A stretch of DNA of 64,000 nt, taken from contig JAAVDE010000041.1 of the NCBI GenBank assembly GCA_014801955.1, positions 1-64,000 of the forward strand, read 5' to 3'. Source of the stretch: Bacteroides sp. (GTDB taxonomy: Bacteria > Bacteroidota > Bacteroidia > Bacteroidales > Muribaculaceae). Made by a program: the position numbers and the translations under genes. How positions within the stretch are numbered: position 1 is the first letter of the stretch; each line of letters starts with the position of its first letter. Shown in pieces: positions 57,834 through 64,000 of the stretch. Below the pieces are notes generated by a model. The model saw nothing but the letters and a program-made list of their open reading frames with translations. It was not told where the DNA came from and did no database searches.

Positions 57834-58832
57834 ATGGATAAACGAAAAAAATCGAATCTTTCGCTGGTTCTGGTAGCCGCAGCGATTGTTGTCGTAGTCA
57901 TCATTGCCGTCATTATCGCAGGCCTGCGCATGAGCAGCCTGCCCGAACTGATTCAGGGCCAGGTTGAAACCGCGACCTATCGCGTTTCGAGCAAGATTCC
58001 GGGCCGAGTTCTCGAAATCAGAGTCGAAGAGGGCGACACGGTTTGCGCCGGCGATACCCTCGTTATCCTCGAAGCCCCCGACATCGAAGCCAAGCTGGCG
58101 CAGGCCGACGCCGCCCGCCGCGCCGCCGAAGCCCTGCAACACAAAGCCCAGAAGGGCGCGCGCAGCGAGCAAATAGAGGGCGCCTTCCAGCTCTGGCAAA
58201 AGGCCAAAGCGGGAGTGGAGGTTGCCGAAAAGAGCTATAACCGCGTCAACCGCCTGTTTGAACAGGGCGTGCTCCCCGAGCAGAAGCGCGACGAAGCCTA
58301 TGCGCAATATCAGGCTATGGTTGCCAGCGAAAAGGCCGCCAAGAGCCAATATGATCTTGCAGTCAAAGGCGCCCAGGCCGAAGACAAGGAAGCCGCCGGC
58401 GCCCAGGTTGCGCGCGCCGAGGCTGCCATCAGCGAGGTCAACTCCTATTTGGCCGAAACGGTTCTGACGGCGTCGGAGAGCGGCATCGTTACTGAAATCT
58501 ATCCCCGCGTGGGCGAGCTCGTCGGCTCGGGCGCTCCGCTGCTCAACGTTGCGATGATCAACGACATGTGGTTCGTTTTCAACGTTCGCGAAGACCGCCT
58601 GCCGGGCCTGACCGCCGGCACGGAGACCGAGGTCTACGTTCCTGCCTTCGACAAGAACGTTAAGGTGCGCATTGCGCGCGTAAAGGAAGTTGGCAGCTAC
58701 GCCGTTTGGAAAGCGACCAAGGCGCTCGACCGCTACGACCTCAAGACCTTTGAACTGAAAGCCGTTCCGGTTGACTCCGACCCGCTGCCGGGCGTTCGCC
58801 CCGGAATGTCGGCAATTCTGAACGCTGACTGA
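57834..58832 (+). CDS. HlyD-family periplasmic adaptor
   Basis: Membrane-fusion protein of 332 residues: N-terminal membrane anchor (about 9-31), a lipoyl/barrel-sandwich half (RVLEIRVEEGDTVCAGDTLV), a long coiled-coil hairpin (about 85-195) and the matching half (TVLTASESGIVTEIYPRVGE). It links the inner-membrane permeases with the TolC-like protein. Confidence 0.93.
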   Translation: MDKRKKSNLSLVLVAAAIVVVVIIAVIIAGLRMSSLPELIQGQVETATYRVSSKIPGRVLEIRVEEGDTVCAGDTLVILEAPDIEAKLAQADAARRAAEALQHKAQKGARSEQIEGAFQLWQKAKAGVEVAEKSYNRVNRLFEQGVLPEQKRDEAYAQYQAMVASEKAAKSQYDLAVKGAQAEDKEAAGAQVARAEAAISEVNSYLAETVLTASESGIVTEIYPRVGELVGSGAPLLNVAMINDMWFVFNVREDRLPGLTAGTETEVYVPAFDKNVKVRIARVKEVGSYAVWKATKALDRYDLKTFELKAVPVDSDPLPGVRPGMSAILNAD

Positions 58833-58840
58833 CAACGGCA

Positions 58841-60025
58841 ATGAAGCGCAAAAACGTTTTTGCGAGGCTGTGGACACTGTGGATGAGGGAGTTGTATTTC
58901 TTCTCCCATCGTCCGCTGATGCTGGTCGTTATGTTCATCGCGCCGATTCTGCTGCTGATTTTCTTTCTGTCGCTGATGGGCGCGGGACTGCCGACCGACC
59001 TGCCGGCGGGGATTGTTGACGAAGACGACACGTCGACGACCCGCACTCTGGTCCGCACGCTCGACGCCATGGAAAACACCGACCTGCGCCACCGCTACCA
59101 CAGCTTCAGCGAGGCTCGCGACGCCATGCAGCGCGGCGAAATCTACGCCTTTTTCCATATTCCCGAAGGAACTACGGAGCAGGCCCTGGGCCAGCGCCGG
59201 CCCAAAATCGGGTTCTACACGAACGAATCCTACTTCATTGCCGGTTCGCTGCTGATGCGCGACATGAGAACCGCCGCCGAAATGATCGGCATGGGCGTGT
59301 CGCGCCAGACCTTTCTGGCCAAGGGCATGACCGACGACGCCGCCATGGCCGCGGTTCGCCCCATCGTTATCGAAGCCCACCCGCTGGGCAACCCGGTGCT
59401 CGACTATTCGGTTTATCTGAGCAACATAATCGTTCCGGGGTGCATTCTGCTGCTGGTTCTGATTTTCACGCCCTACACCATTGGCCTCGAATGGAAACGC
59501 GGCAAGCAGCGCCGGGTCTACAATGACCTGGCCGGGGGCTCGTCAACGGTGTTTCTCGCCGGCAAGCTCATTCCGCAGGCTCTGCTGTTCTCGCTGATGA
59601 TGCTGCTCTGCGACGTTGTTTTCTACAAGTATCTCCACTTTCCCTGTCGAGGCGGCCTCGGAATGATGTTTCTCATCGGCGTTCTCTGCATTCTGGCCGC
59701 GCAGTCGTTCGGAGTGTTCGTCTACGGTCTGCTGCAGGGCAACATGCGCTTCTCAATGTGTGTGTGCTCGCTGTGGGGCATCGTTTCCTTCTCGATTTCG
59801 GGCCTATCGTTCCCGACCATGGCCATGGACCCGATTCTCCAGGCCGCCGCGTGGCTCTTTCCGCTGCGCCATTACTATCTTCTCTATGTCAATCAGGCGC
59901 TGCATGGCTATCCGCTGCTCTATGCGTGGCCCTCGGTCGTTGCCCTGCTCTGCTTTTTGCTGCTGCCGGTGCTGACCCTGCCGCTCTATCGCCATGCTTT
60001 CCGCCACGCCCGCTATAAACCATGA
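58841..60025 (+). CDS. ABC-2 type permease, first
   Basis: Integral membrane protein of 394 residues of the ABC-2/YhhJ type: one N-terminal helix (HRPLMLVVMFIAPILLLIFF), a large extracytoplasmic domain (about 50-190) and five to six C-terminal helices. Only 8 bp after the adaptor. No ATP-binding subunit is encoded in the operon or nearby. Confidence 0.9.
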   Translation: MKRKNVFARLWTLWMRELYFFSHRPLMLVVMFIAPILLLIFFLSLMGAGLPTDLPAGIVDEDDTSTTRTLVRTLDAMENTDLRHRYHSFSEARDAMQRGEIYAFFHIPEGTTEQALGQRRPKIGFYTNESYFIAGSLLMRDMRTAAEMIGMGVSRQTFLAKGMTDDAAMAAVRPIVIEAHPLGNPVLDYSVYLSNIIVPGCILLLVLIFTPYTIGLEWKRGKQRRVYNDLAGGSSTVFLAGKLIPQALLFSLMMLLCDVVFYKYLHFPCRGGLGMMFLIGVLCILAAQSFGVFVYGLLQGNMRFSMCVCSLWGIVSFSISGLSFPTMAMDPILQAAAWLFPLRHYYLLYVNQALHGYPLLYAWPSVVALLCFLLLPVLTLPLYRHAFRHARYKP

Positions 60026-61197
60026 CTTCCCGGTTCAACAACATATTTCGCGTTTGCTCAATCGAGTTCCGCAACATAATGCGCGACCACGGCGTAGTGC
60101 TGTTCGTGTTTTTCGTTCCGCTGCTCTATCCGCTGCTCTATGCGTTTATCTACACGAACGAAACCGTTCGCGACGTTCCCGTTGCCGTTGTCAACGACTC
60201 CGGCTCGGCGCTGTCGCGTCAGTTCGTCAGAATGCTCGACGCCACCCCCGAGGTTCGGGTCGTTGCCTCCTGTACCGACGTCGCCGAGGCCGAGCACCTG
60301 AACCGGCTGGGCGAAATCTATGCCTTCGTCGTTATTCCCGCCGACTTTGACCGCACGCTCGACCAGGGGCGCCAGGCGGTTATCGGTGTGTATGCCGACA
60401 TGGCCGGCATGCTCTACTACAAGTCGGCGCTGCTGGCCGCCACCAACGTTTCGCTCGCCCTGAACAAGGAGCTGAAAGTCGAGCGCTTCTACACCGGCGC
60501 CACCCCGCGCCAGGAAGCCATTGCAACGCAGCCGGTCGACTATGACTACGTTGCGCTCTATAATCCCCAGAGCGGCTTCGCCTCCTTCCTGATGCCGGCG
60601 GTTATGATGCTCATTATCCAGCAAACGCTGATGCTCGGAATCGGCATGGTCGGCGGCGGAATCCGCGAGCGCTTCAATGGCCGCGCGCTGCCGCCGATGC
60701 GCGCTTTCGGCAATCCGCTGGCCGTTACGTTCGGCAAGACCATCGTTTATTTCGCAATCTATATCATCATCGCCGCCTATATGTTCACGGTGGTGAACTA
60801 CCTGTTCGGGCTGCCGGCGCGAGGCCGCTTCGTGACCTACATCGCCTTCATCGTGCCCTACATCCTGGCCTGCATCTTCATGGGCATCACCTTCTCGTCG
60901 TTTCTCTACCGCCGCGAGGACTGCATCGTTCTGTTCGTGTTCATGTCGGTTCCGCTGCTCTTCATTTCCGGCATTTCCTGGCCGGGAGCGGCGATTCCGC
61001 GGTTCTGGCAGTGGGTCGGCATGCTCTTTCCGTCGACCTATGCGGTCAACGGCTATGTGCGCATCAACTCAATGGGCGCCTCGCTCGGCCAGGTGGCTCA
61101 TGAGTTCACGGCCCTTTGGATTCAGACGGGTGCCTACCTGCTGCTCGCCATTTTGTTTTACCACCTGGCAATCCGCCGCAACTCACTCCGCCGATGA
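60022..61197 (+). CDS. ABC-2 type permease, second
   Basis: Paralogue of the gene before it (391 residues, same topology: N-terminal helix at VVLFVFFVPLLYPLLYAFIY, soluble domain, C-terminal helices), so the pair would form a heterodimeric permease. Starts overlap: ATGA with the first permease and ATGA with the Nudix gene. Confidence 0.9.
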   Translation: MTSRFNNIFRVCSIEFRNIMRDHGVVLFVFFVPLLYPLLYAFIYTNETVRDVPVAVVNDSGSALSRQFVRMLDATPEVRVVASCTDVAEAEHLNRLGEIYAFVVIPADFDRTLDQGRQAVIGVYADMAGMLYYKSALLAATNVSLALNKELKVERFYTGATPRQEAIATQPVDYDYVALYNPQSGFASFLMPAVMMLIIQQTLMLGIGMVGGGIRERFNGRALPPMRAFGNPLAVTFGKTIVYFAIYIIIAAYMFTVVNYLFGLPARGRFVTYIAFIVPYILACIFMGITFSSFLYRREDCIVLFVFMSVPLLFISGISWPGAAIPRFWQWVGMLFPSTYAVNGYVRINSMGASLGQVAHEFTALWIQTGAYLLLAILFYHLAIRRNSLRR

Positions 61198-61706
61198 AGT
61201 TTACCTACTGCCCCGACTGCGGCTCGCGGCTCTCGGCCCGCGAGCTGGGCGACGAAGGTGCCGTTGCCTGGTGTGACCGCTGCGCCAAGCCCTGGTTCGA
61301 AGTCTTTCCAACGGCGACCATCGCCCTGGTCTATAACGACAGCGGCCAGGTTCTGCTGCTGCGCCAGAACTATATCTCCACTCAGTTCCGCAACCTCGTT
61401 TCGGGCTATATTCAGCCCGGCGAGGACGCGGAAACGACCGCGCGCCGCGAAATTCTCGAAGAAACCGGCCTGGAGGTCGACCGGCTCGAATTGCGCATGA
61501 CCCGCTGGTTTCCGAAAAAGGAGATGCTGATGATTGGCTTCTTTGCCCACGCCCTGCCTGACCAACAGCTGCGCCTATCGGCCGAGGTTGACGGAGCCGA
61601 GTGGGTCAACGCCTCCGAAATCCTCGGTCTGCTCCATGACTCCCCGACCTCGACCTCTCGCGCGCTGGCGCTCGAGTTCCTCGGCAGGTATCAGCCTGAT
61701 TTTTGA
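61194..61706 (+). CDS. Nudix hydrolase with zinc ribbon (NudC-like)
   Basis: A 170-residue enzyme with a zinc ribbon (Cys6, Cys9, Cys27, Cys30) and a complete Nudix box (G71-x5-E77-x7-R85-E86-x2-E89-E90-x-G92). The layout resembles NADH pyrophosphatase/RNA-decapping NudC, though shorter at the N-terminus; substrate not proven. The true start overlaps the permease stop; the longer upstream frame is a shadow. Confidence 0.9.
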   Translation: MKFTYCPDCGSRLSARELGDEGAVAWCDRCAKPWFEVFPTATIALVYNDSGQVLLLRQNYISTQFRNLVSGYIQPGEDAETTARREILEETGLEVDRLELRMTRWFPKKEMLMIGFFAHALPDQQLRLSAEVDGAEWVNASEILGLLHDSPTSTSRALALEFLGRYQPDF

Positions 61707-61725
61707 GATTTTGCAATCTCAAAAA
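61700..61725. promoter_or_regulatory. Inverted repeat around the -33 box
   Basis: Perfect 11-bp arms (61700-61710 and 61715-61725) flank TTGC. The TTG of the loop is the -33 element for the promoter below, so a dimeric regulator could control it. The orientation of the T and A runs is wrong for a plus-strand terminator. Confidence 0.6.
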
Positions 61726-61740
61726 ATAATCGTAACTTTG
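61711..61740 (+). promoter_or_regulatory. Promoter of the small lipoprotein gene
   Basis: TTG (61711-61713) and TAACTTTG (61733-61740) with a 19-nt spacer; 50 nt from the ATG at 61791. Confidence 0.78.
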
Positions 61741-61790
61741 CAGCGTTGATTTTAGAATTTAACACACATCCCCACCCCCACACACTACTC

Positions 61791-62279
61791 ATGAAAAAAC
61801 GTCTGCTATTCATTATGCTGCCCCTGCTCGCCGGCCTGTTCAACAGCTGCTCGGAGGAGGATGCCGCCTTGCAGTTTGAAACCGAAAGCGTCAGCGACTC
61901 CAAGAACGTTCAGATCGACTATCATTCTCCCGACCCCGGTTCCGTTGCCAAGCAATATTACATCACCGCCAACAGCAAGGCGAGCGAAATCAAAATCAAG
62001 TGTAAGAGCCACAACGCCATCTACTTCGACAGCAACGACCCCGGGCTCGCACTTGACCCGGCGGTACGCACCTCGCAAACCGGCCACTGGACCGCACGCG
62101 TCAGCTCGCCAAACACCATAACCTTTACCTTTAACCGAGTCAACACCTCCGCCGAAACAGAAAACTTTGCCAGCGGATGGATAATGGTTTCGGCCAATAG
62201 CGACGACGAGGAGAAAGCCTCGACCTTCTTCAGCATCACGCGCCTGCTGCGCAGCGACGACCCGCTCGACGAAATCTAA
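61791..62279 (+). CDS. Small lipoprotein, function unknown
   Basis: A 162-residue protein with a lipobox (FNSC, Cys20) followed by an acidic linker and a beta-rich domain of unrecognised family (KSHNAIYFDSNDPG, TITFTFNRVN); it slightly resembles BACON-like all-beta domains. ATG 61791 starts the signal peptide; the upstream in-frame TTG is not used. It ends 4 bp inside the convergent glycosyltransferase gene. Confidence 0.78.
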   Translation: MKKRLLFIMLPLLAGLFNSCSEEDAALQFETESVSDSKNVQIDYHSPDPGSVAKQYYITANSKASEIKIKCKSHNAIYFDSNDPGLALDPAVRTSQTGHWTARVSSPNTITFTFNRVNTSAETENFASGWIMVSANSDDEEKASTFFSITRLLRSDDPLDEI

Positions 62280-63325
62280 TTGCGGGCGCCGAGCAGGCGG
62301 CGATAAATGGCTTCATAGTCCGTTACCATCCGCTTGACGGAATATTTTGCCTCAACATGCTCCCGGGCGCTGACCGCAAGGTTCAGCGCCTTGTCGTAGT
62401 TGTCCAACACCCGCGCAATGGCGTCGGCACAGCTGAGGGCGTCGCCATTGTCAAACGTTTCACACAGCCGCCCGCAATCGGCGACCTCCCACGGGCCCCC
62501 ACCCTGAGGCACCACCAGCGGCAGCCCCGCGGCCATGCCCTCGGCCACCGTCAGGCCGAAGCCCTCGAAGCGCGCCGGGTGACACATCAAATCATAATCG
62601 GCCAGCTGCGCGTAGATTTCGCCGCGAGGCATGTTGCCGGTGAACCTGACGGCGTCGGCAACGCCCTTCGCTTCGGCCAGCCGGCGCAGCTTTTTCAGGT
62701 CCCTGCCCCCGCCGATAAACGTTGCCTCGACCTCATAGCCCCGACCGCGCAGAATGGCAACGGCCTCAATCAGAATATCCTGACCTTTCTTGTCGCTAAC
62801 GAGGCGCGACACCTGAACTATCCGCGCCGGCGAGTGCAGGCCGCCGGCAGGCCGCGGGCGAACGGCCTCGGTGTTTATGCCGTTGGTTACCACGCTGATT
62901 TTCGCTCCGGCAACTCGCGAGCGAACGTCGTCGGCAACGGCGTCGGAGATGGCCGCCATGTTGCTGCGCGCGGCATATGTCATCGGAACGTTCAGATCAT
63001 GAACGGTGAAGAGCGTGCGCGACCTCATTACCCTCAGCAACCCGGTCAGCTTATGGAGATGCAGATGCACGATGTCGGGCCGGCTGCGGAGCATATAGAG
63101 GTTAAGGCGCGCCATCAGCAGCAGCGGCGCCGCCCCCTGCTTGCGGTTAAAGCGAACAACCCTGACCGCGGGCAGCAGCGCACCGACAACGTTGGCATCC
63201 TCGCCGCGGTTAACAATCAGGATTTCGACCTCATGGCCGCGAGAGGTCTGCTCGTTGGCAATATCAACGAGCATCGTTTCCGCTCCGCCCGTCAGCATCT
63301 GGAAAATAACATGTACAATCTTCAT
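62276..63325 (-). CDS. Glycosyltransferase family 4
   Basis: GT-B enzyme of 349 residues with FQMLTGGAETMLVDIANE near the start, as in many GT4 enzymes, and the C-terminal nucleotide-sugar motif HPARFEGFGLTVAEGMAAGLP (given in part), which contains the EGFGL..E catalytic pattern. Capsule, LPS or glycoprotein sugar addition is likely, but no partner genes are seen. ATG 63325 is six bases past the promoter box, so the mRNA is probably leaderless. Confidence 0.93.
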   Translation of the reverse strand: MKIVHVIFQMLTGGAETMLVDIANEQTSRGHEVEILIVNRGEDANVVGALLPAVRVVRFNRKQGAAPLLLMARLNLYMLRSRPDIVHLHLHKLTGLLRVMRSRTLFTVHDLNVPMTYAARSNMAAISDAVADDVRSRVAGAKISVVTNGINTEAVRPRPAGGLHSPARIVQVSRLVSDKKGQDILIEAVAILRGRGYEVEATFIGGGRDLKKLRRLAEAKGVADAVRFTGNMPRGEIYAQLADYDLMCHPARFEGFGLTVAEGMAAGLPLVVPQGGGPWEVADCGRLCETFDNGDALSCADAIARVLDNYDKALNLAVSAREHVEAKYSVKRMVTDYEAIYRRLLGARN

Positions 63326-63330
63326 AGCCC

Positions 63331-63338
63331 CAAAGTTA
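63331..63338 (-). promoter_or_regulatory. Promoter -7 box of the glycosyltransferase
   Basis: TAACTTTG on the minus strand, five bases before the ATG. Confidence 0.65.
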
Positions 63339-63389
63339 CGAAAATTTTCCGACACCAACGGCGCTATCATAATTTTTTTTACGGAATAA

Positions 63390-63422
63390 TTGCTGCCGTT
63401 TCATGAAAATTATCTATATTTG
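63390..63422 (+). promoter_or_regulatory. Promoter of the choice-of-anchor-J gene
   Basis: TTG (63390-63392) and TATATTTG (63415-63422), spacer 22 nt; 71 nt leader to the ATG. Confidence 0.55.
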
Positions 63423-63493
63423 CGGCTTCGACCCGAACATCTAAGCCAAACATAATCTAAAAGTTCCATATAATTAACCAATCATTTTGTGCA

Positions 63494-64000
63494 ATGAAGA
63501 AATTTTTACTCTTTGCAGTGATGGCTTCGGCCATGCTGGCCGGCAGCGCCATGCTTCCGGAACGCAGCATCGGCTCAGGCCGTCAGATGAAGACGCTCGA
63601 CCGCGAAACCGCGCGAGTGCAGCAGCGCAACGCAGTGCGCCGCGCAGCCGATGGCGATTCCGAAACCGCCATCGCCGTTCCGTTCACCCACACCCTGGGC
63701 AAGAACACCGAAGTCAACGACTATCTCATCATCGACGCCAACGGCGATGGCCGCACCTGGAAGCCGGGCGGCTTCACCTCCTACTCCGTTTGCATGGCTC
63801 CGAACTCAGCCGACGTTGACGCAGCCGACGACTGGATGATTTCGCCCGCCGTGCGCCTCGAGGCCGGCGTGTTCTACACCGTTTCCTACGAGGAGGACAT
63901 GACCCTCAACAAAACCGAAGATAAGCTCGGCCTCTTCGCCGGCACCGAACGCTCGGCCGAAGGCATGACCATCACCGTTATCGACGAACACGCCTATGGC
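63494..64000 (+). CDS. Secreted choice-of-anchor-J protein (partial, runs off the window)
   Basis: An open frame of 169 codons from ATG 63494 to the window edge, with no stop. It has a signal peptide (MKKFLLFAVMASAMLAGSAM) and, after a basic linker, a segment DDWMISPAVRLEAGVFYTVSYE that matches the start of a choice-of-anchor-J jelly-roll, usual in large secreted or surface proteins of Bacteroidota that end in a type IX sorting domain. The rest is unseen. Confidence 0.75.
   Translation, partial: MKKFLLFAVMASAMLAGSAMLPERSIGSGRQMKTLDRETARVQQRNAVRRAADGDSETAIAVPFTHTLGKNTEVNDYLIIDANGDGRTWKPGGFTSYSVCMAPNSADVDAADDWMISPAVRLEAGVFYTVSYEEDMTLNKTEDKLGLFAGTERSAEGMTITVIDEHAYG

Overview
The window looks like chromosomal DNA of a GC-rich member of the Bacteroidales, possibly Muribaculaceae (the family is a guess). 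The evidence is a SusC/SusD pair, many promoters with the Bacteroidota -7 element TAnnTTTG (often with a TTG box 19-20 nt upstream), a long NagB/PIG-L fusion, DUF4492 in front of cydAB, and lipoproteins with Bacteroidota-type signals. Most genes are housekeeping genes in compact operons with overlapping stops and starts. No rRNA, tRNA or CRISPR array was recognised.

Layout. 1-7.4 kb (minus strand): a SusC-SusD-lipoprotein uptake operon followed by obgE with its own promoter. 7.7-12.9 kb (plus): a PD40 protein, an unusual PAP2 phosphatase fused to an outer-membrane barrel, a nitroreductase, a DUF2520 protein, a KdsC-like phosphatase and Maf. 12.8-18.9 kb (minus): a seven-gene operon, TPR/OmpA-like lipoprotein-pyrH-recF-DUF721-rsgA-cupin-miaA, whose 3' end overlaps maf. 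19.0-22.0 kb (minus): lpxB behind an anchored pseudo-aspartyl-protease-like protein, then pldA. 22.1-26.0 kb: an accessory island, with fragments of an ISAs1-type insertion sequence, a short MITE-like hairpin element and an AT-rich WG-repeat lipoprotein between the IS ends. 26.1-33.1 kb (plus): dnaE, trxA, pflB, pflA. 33.1-38.7 kb (minus): a DUF4143 ATPase with a palindromic promoter, an AmgK-like kinase, an ABC-F protein and a lipoprotein HtrA protease. 38.8-46.2 kb (plus): DUF4492-cydA-cydB, a second DUF4143 ATPase with a 41-bp perfect palindrome on its promoter, lepA and nhaA. 46.5-47.6 kb: an AT-rich orphan gene. 47.7-54.1 kb: an ECF sigma factor, a putative anti-sigma factor, a Spy-like periplasmic protein and a giant alpha-2-macroglobulin, in one operon. 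54.2-61.7 kb: the NagB/PIG-L fusion, then a TolC-HlyD-ABC2-ABC2-Nudix export operon. 61.8-64 kb: a small lipoprotein, a glycosyltransferase, and the start of a secreted choice-of-anchor-J protein that runs off the window.

Themes. Much of the window concerns the envelope: lipid A and Kdo (lpxB, KdsC-like, PAP2), outer-membrane lipid quality (pldA), envelope protease and stress (HtrA, sigma/A2M operon), export and SusCD uptake. Anaerobic and microaerobic energy metabolism is represented by pflBA and cytochrome bd. The items most worth following are the two DUF4143 ATPase promoters with large palindromes, the PAP2-barrel fusion, the catalytically eroded NagB domain, and the IS-flanked AT-rich island.
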